Positions 56,497 to 64,000 of a DNA stretch of 64,000 bases are shown one piece after another. Source of the stretch: DATBLE01 sp036555585 (GTDB taxonomy: Bacteria; Actinomycetota; Thermoleophilia; Gaiellales; Gaiellaceae); the NCBI GenBank assembly GCA_036555585.1, contig DATBLE010000027.1, positions 62,001-126,000 on the forward strand, read 5' to 3'. The translations under genes were made by a program, and so were the position numbers. The first letter of the stretch is position 1, and every line of letters begins with the position of its first letter. The notes under the pieces are model-generated. The model saw only the letters and a program-made list of their open reading frames with translations, was not told where the DNA came from and made no database searches.

Positions 56497-59268
56497 CTAC
56501 TGAAGCTGCGCGGCCGATTCGCCTGCCGCGCCGATCGGTCTGATGCCGTCGGCGGCGAGCAGGGCCGCGAGTTGCGTGCGGTTGCCGACCTCGAGCTTGC
56601 GGTAGGCGTTCTGGAGGTGCGTCTCGATCGTGCGCGGGCTGAGGTAGAGCAGCGCGGCGATCTCGCGGTTTCGGAGGCCCGCGGCCGCATGACGCGCGAT
56701 CCGGAGCTCCTGCGCGGTCAGCTCGTCGGTGCGGCGCGGCTGCCGCGGGCGCTCGTGGCCGCTCGCCGCCTCGAGCTCGCGCCGTGCGCTCTCCGCCCAG
56801 CCGCCGGCGCCGAGCGCGTCGAAGCGCGCAAGCGCGCGCTCGAGATGCGGGACCGCGTCGGCCGAGCGCCCGGCCCGGCGCAGGCGCTCCCCCCAGCAGA
56901 GCTCGATCCGCGCGTGCTCGAGCGGATGCGGAACGTCCTCGAGCAGGTCCGCCGCGGCCGCGAAGGCAAGGTCGATTCGGGCTTCGGGGACGAGCAGGGC
57001 GCGAACGCGCGCCAGCCGCGCCCGTGGCCGCGCGAGGCCGCTCGCTTCGACGCCGGGCGCCGCGGCGTCGACCAGGACCGCCGCATCGTCCCGGCGGCCG
57101 GCGTGGACGTACGCCTCCGCGAGCTCGAGCGGGATCTGCCGGTACCAGAGGAGGATGCCGCCGCGCTCCAGATGCTCCGCAGCGGCCTCGAGCTCGCCGA
57201 TCGCCTCCGGCAGGCGCTGCGCGATGCAGGCGCGGCCGAGGTGGTACCCGCGGATGAGCGGGTCCTGCTCCGGTGCGAGCGTGCCGCCGATCGCGGCGAG
57301 CGCCTCGCGGCAGCGATCGGGATCGCCGCGCTCCGCCTCGACCGCCGCCCGGAACGTGCGGGCCTCGACGACGCGCCACGGCTCGCCGATCTGCTCGGCG
57401 AGCGGAAGCGCCTCCTCCGCCCAGGCGGCCATGCCGTCGATCCGGCCCGTCGTGTGCTCGATCGCGGCGCGGGCGTAGAGCCCGAAGCACTCCGACCAGA
57501 CGTCGCCGCTCCAGCGCGCCTCGGCGAGCGCGCGGTCGCTCAGCCGCCGGGCGTCCTCGTCGTGCTCGTGCAGGGCGAGGCAGTAGGCGATCCAGTGCGG
57601 AGCCTCCGATCCCGCTCGCAGCTCCGGGTAGCCGAGGAGCGCGACAGCGCGTTCGAGCAGCGCCGCATCGGTGCCATCCGGCGGCCTGCCGCTGCTCGTC
57701 CTCGCGGTCAGGAGCGCATTGGCCGCTTCGAGCCCCGCGCGCCGATCGTCGTCGGGCGCGAGCTCGAGGGCGCGCTCGGCGAGCGCCAGAGCCTGCTCCG
57801 GCTCGAGCCGGAGGTCTGCCGCCTGCGCAGCCGCGGACACCAGGCGCGACGCAAGTCCCGGCTCCGTCCCGTCCGCGAGGTCGGCCTCGTGCCGGAGCAG
57901 CCCCTCCGCGTCGACCAGGGCCAGCCGGCGGAGGAGCCCGTGGCCGCGCTCGAGCTGGGCCTCCGCCCGCGAGCGCACCGTCTGCGCGAGCGGAAGCGCG
58001 CGGTCGATCAGCTCGTCGGCCCGCTCGAGCCGGCCCGAGAGGCGCCAGGCGCGAGCGGCGGCGAGCAGCCGGGCGACTTCGCGCTCGGGATCGGGCGTGA
58101 GCGTCGCCGCCCGCTCGAGCGCGTCGGCCTGGGCGGCGAGCCCGCCCGAGACGCCCGCCTCGGCGGCTGCCTGCTCGAGCGCTCGCGCGACCGACTCGTC
58201 GGCGCCGTCGGCCGCCTCGGCGAGATGCCAGGCCCGCCGCGCGCCGTCCATCACCGCGGCGAGCCGTCCGTGTGCCTCGCGCCGCGCCTCGGCCGTCGCC
58301 TCGCCGTAGACGGCTGCCCGGAGGAGCGGATGCCGGAGCTCGAGCCACGGGCCGCTCCGCGAGAGCAGACCCGCGCCCACGAGCTCGTCGAGCGCTTCCG
58401 TAGGTGCCCCGAGCCGGGAGGGCAGGCTCGGGCCCGCCTCGCCCGCGCACGCGAGCAGGAGCAGCAGCTCTCGCGCCTCGGCGCCGAGCGTGGCCACCCG
58501 CGCGGTGAACGCGCGCTCGACCAGCGGCCCCGCAGCGAGCGCCGGCGGCAGCGGCTCACGGCCCTGCAGCTGGCCGCGCGTGAGGAGACGCGGGAGCTCC
58601 ACCAGTCCGAGCGGGTTGCCGCCCGTGACCCCGATCAGCCGGTCGGCGACGTCGTGCGCCAGCACGCCCGCCTCGCGCTCGAGCAAGGCCTGGGCGTCGG
58701 CCTGCCCGAGCGGGTGCAGCTGAAGCCGGTCGAACGTCGGCTCGTCGGCGAGCAGGCAGGCCTCGTCCGTCCGTGCACCCGCGAGCAGCGCAATCCGCTC
58801 GCCGGCGAGGCGCCGGCCGGCGAAGCGCAGCACCTCCTGCGACGGCTCGTCCACCCAGTGCGCGTCGTCGACGACGACCACGAGCGGGCGCCGCTCCGAC
58901 GCCACCGAGAGCAAGGCGAGCGTGGCCGCGCCGACGACGAACGTGCTGCTCTCGACGGGCTGCCCGAGCTCGAGGACCCCCCGCAGGAGCGCTGCTTGCC
59001 TCTCCTCGAGGGCGTCGAGGGCGTCACGCACCGGCCAGAGCAGGGCCATCAGCGTCGCGTACGCGACCCCGCGCTCCGCTTCGATCCCGGTCGCCTTCAG
59101 GGTGCGCGACTCGCTCGACCTCTCGCTTGCCGCGGCGAGCAGCGCGGTCTTGCCGATCCCGGGCTCGCCGACGACGACCAGCACGCAGCCCCGCCCCACC
59201 GCGCCTGCTCGACATGCCGAGGAAACCTTCGCGAGCTCCTCCTCACGACCGACCAGCGCGGTGCGCAT
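56497..59268 (-). CDS. LuxR-family LAL regulator (AAA ATPase, TPR, HTH)
   Basis: 923 residues, the large ATP-binding LuxR class. Walker A VVGEPGIGKTALLAAA (about 33-48), Walker B-like LVVVVDDAHWVDEP, then a long TPR-like helical region (about 330-850), and a C-terminal LuxR HTH (about 858-915: LTAQELRIARHAAAGLRN, then REIAALLYLSPRTIETHLQN). MalT-like proteins use ATP and an inducer to activate an operon. The ATG at 59268 follows GATATT by 6 nt. The two small downstream genes are plausible targets or partners. Confidence 0.92.
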   Translation of the reverse strand: MRTALVGREEELAKVSSACRAGAVGRGCVLVVVGEPGIGKTALLAAASERSSESRTLKATGIEAERGVAYATLMALLWPVRDALDALEERQAALLRGVLELGQPVESSTFVVGAATLALLSVASERRPLVVVVDDAHWVDEPSQEVLRFAGRRLAGERIALLAGARTDEACLLADEPTFDRLQLHPLGQADAQALLEREAGVLAHDVADRLIGVTGGNPLGLVELPRLLTRGQLQGREPLPPALAAGPLVERAFTARVATLGAEARELLLLLACAGEAGPSLPSRLGAPTEALDELVGAGLLSRSGPWLELRHPLLRAAVYGEATAEARREAHGRLAAVMDGARRAWHLAEAADGADESVARALEQAAAEAGVSGGLAAQADALERAATLTPDPEREVARLLAAARAWRLSGRLERADELIDRALPLAQTVRSRAEAQLERGHGLLRRLALVDAEGLLRHEADLADGTEPGLASRLVSAAAQAADLRLEPEQALALAERALELAPDDDRRAGLEAANALLTARTSSGRPPDGTDAALLERAVALLGYPELRAGSEAPHWIAYCLALHEHDEDARRLSDRALAEARWSGDVWSECFGLYARAAIEHTTGRIDGMAAWAEEALPLAEQIGEPWRVVEARTFRAAVEAERGDPDRCREALAAIGGTLAPEQDPLIRGYHLGRACIAQRLPEAIGELEAAAEHLERGGILLWYRQIPLELAEAYVHAGRRDDAAVLVDAAAPGVEASGLARPRARLARVRALLVPEARIDLAFAAAADLLEDVPHPLEHARIELCWGERLRRAGRSADAVPHLERALARFDALGAGGWAESARRELEAASGHERPRQPRRTDELTAQELRIARHAAAGLRNREIAALLYLSPRTIETHLQNAYRKLEVGNRTQLAALLAADGIRPIGAAGESAAQLQ

Positions 59269-59287
59269 GCTCGAAATATCGCGCCTC

Positions 59288-59680
59288 TTACGTCCCCCAG
59301 CCCTGGTGCGGGGCGTGGTCGCCCGGCTCGAAGAGCCAGGTCTCGCGCAGCTCCTCGCACCGGCCGTCCGCGGCGAAGCGGAGGAAGAGGATCCCGACCA
59401 GCGTCACCTCGGCGCCGCCGCTCAGCATCCTCACCCAGAACTCGACCGCGGCCCGCCGCCCGTCGGCCGATTCGATCGGCCGGCCCAGCCGCACGTCGAC
59501 GCGGTCCTGCGTGGAGGTCACGTTCGCCCAGTAGGAGCGCACGCCCTCGGCGCCCTCGTGCGCGGCCTGGAGGGGATGGTCGCGGTAGAGGCAGTCGTCG
59601 GTGAACAACGCCGCCGCTGCGTCGGCGTCGCGGTCGCGCCACGCCTGCGCGTAGGCGTCCGCCCATTCCTGCACGGTCAC
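59288..59680 (-). CDS. SnoaL-like (NTF2-fold) protein
   Basis: 130 residues with the NTF2-like cone pattern: WADAYAQAWRDRDADAAAALF, then FTDDCLYRDHP, EFWVRMLSG and late DGRCEELRETWLFEPGDH. SnoaL-type proteins are polyketide cyclases or hydratases, but many are uncharacterised. GTG start 9 bp after the TetR stop; TAGGCT there overlaps that stop codon, so an own promoter is uncertain. Confidence 0.85.
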   Translation of the reverse strand: MTVQEWADAYAQAWRDRDADAAAALFTDDCLYRDHPLQAAHEGAEGVRSYWANVTSTQDRVDVRLGRPIESADGRRAAVEFWVRMLSGGAEVTLVGILFLRFAADGRCEELRETWLFEPGDHAPHQGWGT

Positions 59681-59689
59681 GACGGGAGC

Positions 59690-60307
59690 CTACTCGGCGA
59701 GGGCTGCGCGGAGGATCGCCTCGGCCGTCCAGCGGAGGACGTCGAGCGCCTCGTCGTCGTCGAGGCCGCAGACGTCCTTCATGACCACCATCGAGTCGCC
59801 GCCGAGCGTGAGCGCGAGCGCCGCTCGGAGCCGGCGCCTCCGATCCTCGGGAAGCTCGTCGAGTGGCCCGAGCGCCGTGTCGAGCCAGCGCATGCGGCGG
59901 CCTTCGCGGACGGCAGGCGTGTCGTCGCCTGAACGCTTGTTGCGGAACCACGTGTCCAGGTAGACCCAGAGGGCACGCCGGAAGTGCTCCTCCTGTCGGA
60001 ACGCGACCGGGTTGAAGGCGTCGAGGAGGGCCAGCACCCGTTCCTCGACGTCGTCGCCGGTCAGTTCCTCGAGCGCGGCCTCGGTTGCCGCGACATCCGG
60101 GGTGACGCCGGCCACCTCGACCTCGAGCGATTCCTGCGTGGGGAAGTAGCGGTAGGCCGTCGCTCGGGCCACGCCTGCTGCGGCCGCCGCCTCGGCCACG
60201 GTCGGGGTCGCGTCGTGCGCTGCCCGATGCTCCTGGGCGGCGGTGACGATCGCCGCCCGCGTGCGCGCCTTCTGGTTCGCCCTCGGGTCTTGACGAGCTG
60301 CACTCAT
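59690..60307 (-). CDS. TetR-family regulator
   Basis: 205 residues. HTH at about 17-62: RAAIVTAAQEHRAAHDATPT, then VAEAAAAAGVARATAYRYFP and TQESLEVEVAG, a TetR domain with slightly altered first helix. ATG 60307 with TATAGT 6 nt upstream. Divergent from the BBE-type FAD oxidoreductase across a 76-bp gap carrying a palindrome, the likely target. Confidence 0.9.
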   Translation of the reverse strand: MSAARQDPRANQKARTRAAIVTAAQEHRAAHDATPTVAEAAAAAGVARATAYRYFPTQESLEVEVAGVTPDVAATEAALEELTGDDVEERVLALLDAFNPVAFRQEEHFRRALWVYLDTWFRNKRSGDDTPAVREGRRMRWLDTALGPLDELPEDRRRRLRAALALTLGGDSMVVMKDVCGLDDDEALDVLRWTAEAILRAALAE

Positions 60308-60313
60308 AGCCTT

Positions 60314-60319
60314 ACTATA
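60314..60319 (-). promoter_or_regulatory. -10 box of the TetR gene
   Basis: TATAGT, 6 nt before ATG 60307. Confidence 0.55.
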
Positions 60320-60324
60320 CAGAT

Positions 60325-60352
60325 CCCATGACGAGATTTTTCTTGTCATGGG
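60325..60352. promoter_or_regulatory. TetR operator between TetR and FAD oxidoreductase genes
   Basis: Perfect 8-bp arms CCCATGAC (60325-60332) and GTCATGGG (60345-60352) with a 12-bp AT-rich spacer, centres 20 bp apart, directly upstream of the TetR -10 box. Confidence 0.65.
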
Positions 60353-60383
60353 ACGAGTCCACTCATACACGAAAGGAGCTGAC

Positions 60384-61760
60384 ATGCTGATCACCGAGAC
60401 CGACAGAGGCCTGGGTCGCGTGGTAGGCCCGGGCGACGAGGCCTGGGATCGGGCCCGCGGCACGTTCAATCTGCTGGACGACCAGCAACCGGAGGCGATC
60501 GCGTTTCCGGCCGACGCGCGGGAGGTCGCGGCGGTGGTCGCCCACGCGCGCGACCGCGGCCTGCGTGTCGCCGCCCAGGCCACGGGTCACAATGCCGCCC
60601 CGCTCGGCTCGCTCGAGGGAACGCTGATCCTGAACACCTCCGCGCTGACGGGCGTCTCGATCGACGCCGATGCACGGCGGGTGCGCGTCGGTGCGGCGAC
60701 GAGGTGGCAGGAGGTGACGCCGCGTCTCTCCGAGCTCGAACTTGCGGCGCTGCACGGCTCGTCGCCGGACGTCGGGGTCGTCGGCTACTCGTTGGGCGGC
60801 GGGATCGGCTGGCTCGCCCGCAAGCACGGGCTGCAGGCGAACGCGGTGACCGCGATCGAGCTCGTCACCGCCGACGGGGAGCTGGTGCGGACCGACGCCG
60901 AGGTCGAGCCCGACCTGTTCTGGGCGCTGCGCGGCGGCAACGGCAACTTCGGCATCGTGACTGCGATCGAGTTCGCGGCGCTCCCCCTGCGCGAGCTGTA
61001 CGCCGGCGCGATGTTCTTCCCGCTCGAGCAGACGTCGCCCGTTCTCCACGCCTGGACCGAGCTGCTGCCGACGTTTCCCGAGGAGCTGACGTCGTGGGCG
61101 AGCGTCATCCACTTCCCCCCGCTGCCGGAGATCCCCGAGCCGGTCCGCGGCCGCGCGTTCATGATCGTGATGGCGGCGTTCCTCGGCTCGGAGGCGGAGG
61201 GACGCGAGCTGCTGCGTCCGCTGCGCGCGCTCAGCCCCCGGCTGGACACGTTCGCGACCACGCCGCCGGTCGGGCTGAGCGACCTGTCGATGGACCCGCG
61301 AGACCCCTTGCCGTTCCGGATGGCACACGCCCTGCTCGACGAGCTGCCGGCGGCTGCGATCGAGGTCGTCGGTCAGGTCGCCGGCCCCGGCTCGGCGCTC
61401 GCGCTCGTCGAGTTCCGTCACCTGGGCGGCGCCCTCGGCCGGCACGAGCCGGGCGCCGGAGCACGTGCGACGCTGCCGGGCGAGATCTGCATGCTCGGTC
61501 TCGGCGTGGTGCCCGAAGCGAGCGCAGAGCCGGCGGTCGTCTCCGAGCTCGCGGCCATCTCGGTCGCGCTCGCACCCAATCACGTCGGCGACTACCCGAA
61601 CTTCGTCGACCGGCCCTCGGACGCGAGCGTCTTCTTCGACGCCGACACCTGGCAGCGTCTCCGGCAGGTGAAGGCGGCCTACGACCCGGAGGACGTGTTC
61701 AAGGGCAACCACCACATCCCGCCGGCGGCGCCCTCGCAGGCCGACGGAGGATGCTCGTAG
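60384..61760 (+). CDS. FAD-linked oxidoreductase (BBE/PCMH type)
   Basis: 458 residues. FAD-binding PCMH domain: VAAQATGHNAAPLG (pyrophosphate/His region), then DVGVVGYSLGGGIGWLARKHG, with no Cys for a second covalent FAD link. The C-terminal berberine-bridge region ends YDPEDVFKGNHHIPP. It oxidises alcohols, amines or sugars; substrate unknown. Ribosome site GAAAGGAG before ATG 60384. Followed by a SnoaL-like gene 12 bp on. Confidence 0.9.
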   Translation: MLITETDRGLGRVVGPGDEAWDRARGTFNLLDDQQPEAIAFPADAREVAAVVAHARDRGLRVAAQATGHNAAPLGSLEGTLILNTSALTGVSIDADARRVRVGAATRWQEVTPRLSELELAALHGSSPDVGVVGYSLGGGIGWLARKHGLQANAVTAIELVTADGELVRTDAEVEPDLFWALRGGNGNFGIVTAIEFAALPLRELYAGAMFFPLEQTSPVLHAWTELLPTFPEELTSWASVIHFPPLPEIPEPVRGRAFMIVMAAFLGSEAEGRELLRPLRALSPRLDTFATTPPVGLSDLSMDPRDPLPFRMAHALLDELPAAAIEVVGQVAGPGSALALVEFRHLGGALGRHEPGAGARATLPGEICMLGLGVVPEASAEPAVVSELAAISVALAPNHVGDYPNFVDRPSDASVFFDADTWQRLRQVKAAYDPEDVFKGNHHIPPAAPSQADGGCS

Positions 61761-61763
61761 GAT
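61758..61763 (+). promoter_or_regulatory. Possible -10 box of the second SnoaL-like gene
   Basis: TAGGAT, 9 nt before GTG 61773; it starts in the stop codon of the FAD oxidoreductase, so it may be chance. Confidence 0.3.
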
Positions 61764-61772
61764 GTCGCGACC

Positions 61773-62210
61773 GTGACCATGACCCGCGAGGAGATGGACG
61801 CCCTGGTCGACGAGCACTTCCGATTCGAGGCGCAGGACGACGTCGACGGCGTCCTGCGCACGCTCGCCGAGGGCGCGATCCACGAGGTCGTGCCCTCGCC
61901 GTTCGGCGCGATCGACGACCCGGCGCAGCAGCGTGCGTACTACGAGCTCCTCTTCAGCTCGATCACGGGCGAGAGCGTCGAGCCGCTGCGCCGCTACTAC
62001 GGCGACGGCTTCCTGGTCGACGAGTCCCTCTGGCACGGCCGGATCGAAGACGGACGCCCGTTTCTGCTCGACGGTCGAAGCGGCGAGGTCAGCTTTCGTC
62101 TCCTGCACGTCTTCGAGTTCCGCGACGGGAAGATCTGCCGCGAGCAGGTGTGGTGCGACCTGGCGGCAATCCAGCGGCAGCTCGGCGTCGTCGGCACCGG
62201 GGTTGCGTGA
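61773..62210 (+). CDS. SnoaL-like (NTF2-fold) protein
   Basis: 145 residues with the same NTF2-like pattern (MDALVDEHFRFEAQDDVDGVL; HVFEFRDGKICREQVWCDL). GTG 61773 or ATG 61779 can start it. Its place after the FAD oxidoreductase parallels the first SnoaL-like gene (59288) behind the divergent TetR, giving a symmetrical four-gene locus. Confidence 0.83.
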   Translation: MTMTREEMDALVDEHFRFEAQDDVDGVLRTLAEGAIHEVVPSPFGAIDDPAQQRAYYELLFSSITGESVEPLRRYYGDGFLVDESLWHGRIEDGRPFLLDGRSGEVSFRLLHVFEFRDGKICREQVWCDLAAIQRQLGVVGTGVA

Positions 62211-62327
62211 AGGCGAAGTAGACCGGAGCGACGGCGATCCTGACCGGCCCATTCAGAGCCGGGTGAGGGAATTCCCACCGCCACGTGGCGTTTCCTCTTG
62301 GAAGGTGCGCGACGAAAGGGAGTCACG

Positions 62328-62789
62328 ATGAACGCAGTGCAAGCGCTACCGCCCGGCCCGGGTCGTTGGGATCACGCCACGCCGTCGGATTGGGCGGAAG
62401 TGCTGGCGACCTTTCCCGTCTTCTCCGGGCTCACTCGGCGTCGACTGCGGAAGCTCGTCCGGCAGGCGACGTTCGAGGAGTATGGACCCTGGGAGACCGT
62501 CATCCAGAAGGGAGCATCAGGAGACTCGCTGTACGTCATCCTGGGTGGAGCGGCGAAGGCGACAGGAAGACCGGCATCACGCGCGCTCCGTACCGGCGAC
62601 TACTTCGGAGAGCTGAGCCTCCTCGACGGTGCTCCGCGGTCGGTAAGCGTGATCGCGACGAGCGAGCTCCATGTGCTGAAGCTGCCACGGCATGCCTTCC
62701 TCGACCTCGCGCAAGATCCCGAGGTCTCACTGAAGATGCTGCGTACACTCGGCTCGCAGATCCGCCGGCTGGAGGCGGCACCGACGTAG
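62328..62789 (+). CDS. Stand-alone cyclic-nucleotide-binding (CAP_ED) domain protein
   Basis: 153 residues. The cNMP fold spans about 25-140: FPVFSGLTRRRLRKLV, then GASGDSLYVILGG and the phosphate-binding cassette FGELSLLDGAPRSVSV with its Glu and Arg. No HTH follows; a short helix (MLRTLGSQIRRLE) ends the protein. It may respond to cAMP or act in regulation by protein contact. Ribosome site GAAAGGGAG before ATG 62328. Confidence 0.88.
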   Translation: MNAVQALPPGPGRWDHATPSDWAEVLATFPVFSGLTRRRLRKLVRQATFEEYGPWETVIQKGASGDSLYVILGGAAKATGRPASRALRTGDYFGELSLLDGAPRSVSVIATSELHVLKLPRHAFLDLAQDPEVSLKMLRTLGSQIRRLEAAPT

Positions 62790-63141
62790 TGTCAGTGACG
62801 CAGGAAGTTGCCGTCATAGTCCAGACGGTCAAAGCCAGGTGCTCAATCGTCCCTCGACTGTCTCGAGAAGTCTGCTAGGTGAAGATCCTCGAGCCGGCAC
62901 GTAGCGCCTGAATCGTCTTAGTTCGCCATTCACGCGCTGCAGCATTCGGCCTGTGGGCGCCTTGTTCGTCGCCCTGATCGGGTCGCAGTGACGCGTCGTG
63001 AAGCCTTCCTGCCCTACTTCATGTGGCGAAGCGACAGCGGCGGAAGGACGGGAGCGACGAGCGTCTCACTGGCACCGTTTTCAGGGCGCGGCCCAGTGGT
63101 AGTAGACGTCGAGGCTCATCAACCCAAGTGGGGAATCTGGG
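62790..63141. other. Intergenic region, no convincing gene
   Basis: 350 bp with visibly lower GC than the rest. No tRNA, repeat or clear promoter seen. A reading frame from GTG 63023 (MAKRQRRKDGSDER...) overlaps the PASTA gene in another frame and is not supported. Confidence 0.5.
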
Positions 63142-64000
63142 GTGCGGAGAGGCGTCTTTGGTGGGTGGCCCGTGCGGGCCGAGGTTGTCGAGCAGGCTGC
63201 GGTTTCCGATCAGGCTGCGGAAACCGTTGAGGAGCGGCCGGCGTTACCGCCGCCTGGGCCTCCTGTCGAGCCTCCGCCGGAGCGCGAGTTGTGGCCATGG
63301 CTTCTGGTCTTGCTCGTACTGGTTCTCGCCGGCGTTGCCGTTGTCTACTTCGCAACGCGCGACGACGCGAACTCAAAGCCTCGGTCAGCGGCCCCGGCAC
63401 CGGTACAGCCGGCTGTGGCAGAAGATCCCACCACCACCGCTGTTCGAACGCCGGCACGGCCGGCACGCGTGACGGTGCCCAGGCTTGTCGGTCTTTCAGC
63501 GCCCCTCGCTTTGACGCGCTTGCGGCAACTCGGGCTCACAGGGAGTACCCACAGCGTGTTTTCCGACAAGCCCCGCAATGTGGTCGTTGCGCAGAAACCC
63601 GGATCGTCGCGGAAGCTCGCGAGAGGCGAGACGGTGAACTTGAGGGTCTCGAAAGGGCCGCGGTCGGTTGCAACTCCCGACGTCGTCGGCCAGACGGTCG
63701 CCGATGCGATGAGCACGCTGCGAGCTCAGGCCTTCGAGCTTCGGATCGTACGGGTCCCAAGCGTCGAGCCCGCAGGTCAGGTCGTGGCTCAACACCCGAA
63801 AGCAGACGCGAAAGCTCAGCCGGGAACCGTGGTTCGCCTGAATGTCTCGGACGGCACGCAAGCCACTCCGACAGGCACAGAAGGAACGCCGACAACGTCC
63901 GCCGACACCGCGACGAACGTAGAGACGGCTCCAACGACGAGGGCCGCCCCGGCGAACGCGAGCGCCCTCGTACGAGTGCCAGAGCTCGAAGGCAAGAAGG
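63142..64000 (+). CDS. Membrane protein with PASTA domains, 5' part (runs off the window)
   Basis: The frame is open from GTG 63142 (or GTG 63172) to the last base, 286 codons. A cytoplasmic Pro/Glu-rich segment (about 1-64) leads to one membrane helix (LWPWLLVLLVLVLAG followed by VAVVYF, about 66-85). PASTA repeat 1 is about 113-178 (VTVPRLVGLSAPLALTRLRQ), repeat 2 about 179-243 (TPDVVGQTVADAMSTLRA), then a Thr-rich linker and the start of repeat 3 (VRVPELEGKK). No kinase domain is seen, so it is an orphan PASTA protein that may bind peptidoglycan. Codons ending in A or T are more common than elsewhere. Confidence 0.8.
   Translation, partial: MRRGVFGGWPVRAEVVEQAAVSDQAAETVEERPALPPPGPPVEPPPERELWPWLLVLLVLVLAGVAVVYFATRDDANSKPRSAAPAPVQPAVAEDPTTTAVRTPARPARVTVPRLVGLSAPLALTRLRQLGLTGSTHSVFSDKPRNVVVAQKPGSSRKLARGETVNLRVSKGPRSVATPDVVGQTVADAMSTLRAQAFELRIVRVPSVEPAGQVVAQHPKADAKAQPGTVVRLNVSDGTQATPTGTEGTPTTSADTATNVETAPTTRAAPANASALVRVPELEGKK

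Noticed and set aside
56572..59604. 1010-codon open frame on the plus strand opposite the LAL regulator
   Set aside because: Arg/Gly/Pro/Ala-rich translation without domains; the opposite strand has a complete LAL protein. GC-rich shadow.
63023..63472. 149-codon frame overlapping the PASTA gene start
   Set aside because: Overlaps the membrane helix and linker of the PASTA protein in another frame; basic, Ser-rich translation without domains.
1..64000. Search for tRNA, rRNA, CRISPR arrays, insertion sequences and phage genes
   Set aside because: No cloverleaf, regularly spaced repeats, transposase or phage proteins recognised by eye.

Overview
The window is a very GC-rich, gene-dense bacterial chromosome segment. 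Genes are short-spaced, most operon partners overlap by 4 bp (ATGA, GTGA, TTGA), GTG starts are common, and many lead genes look leaderless. Gene content (PAC2-family protein, LuxR-type LAL regulator, BTAD regulator, KorAB-type 2-oxoacid:ferredoxin oxidoreductase, CtaA, DipZ, orphan PASTA protein) points to an actinomycetote. A Thermoleophilia/Gaiellales-like lineage is my best guess, by inference only. I see no rRNA, tRNA, CRISPR array, insertion sequence or prophage.

Layout. 1-4939 (minus): a five-gene run, OsmC / SDR epimerase / cysteine-desulfurase-like / membrane glycosyltransferase / M16 peptidase (cut by the window edge). 4990-5726 (plus): a small conserved-looking protein and a Mug-type DNA glycosylase. 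5723-12832 (minus): a peptide ABC importer (binding protein, two permeases, two ATPases) ending in gamma-glutamyltransferase, with a divergent GntR regulator at 12951 and twin TGGATCCA operators between them. 13661-19316: NAD synthetase, an acetyl-CoA-synthetase-like ligase, and a divergent MFS exporter-TetR pair with a shared palindrome. 19499-20895: XRE-TPR regulator followed by an 11-codon ORF with a strong ribosome site. 21076-29037: SelD, CtaA, PAC2 (plus), DipZ and a DEAH helicase (minus), two hypotheticals. 29068-37217: 6-phosphogluconolactonase, ProC, AlkA-like glycosylase, FAD oxidoreductase, methyltransferase, O-antigen-ligase-like protein, VOC protein, polysaccharide deacetylase, DUF1326. 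37278-40692: KorAB and MsrA.

40705-47334 is the most unusual part. A 1152-residue protein joins a cytoplasmic SARP/BTAD DNA-binding module through one membrane helix to an extracytoplasmic beta-propeller and a complete family-5 solute-binding domain. It is divergent from a tightly overlapped five-gene operon that is mostly secreted (DUF1059-like, cupin, two Ig-like proteins, a double cupredoxin with degenerate copper sites). This looks like a one-component transmembrane ligand sensor with its target operon.

47331-64000: MFS exporter with MarR and a perfect operator, BtpA-like barrel, two linked Gfo/Idh dehydrogenases, a Tat-exported intradiol dioxygenase, a PLP aminotransferase, small cupin/ABM/hypothetical genes, a 923-residue LAL regulator, two SnoaL-like proteins around a TetR-FAD-oxidoreductase divergent pair, a stand-alone cyclic-nucleotide-binding domain, and an orphan PASTA protein running off the end.

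Across the window a repeated hairpin family built on GGGGTC-N-GACCCC occurs four times, three just after stop codons and one inside nadE. A TANNNT box 6-10 nt before the start codon recurs at 19 genes.
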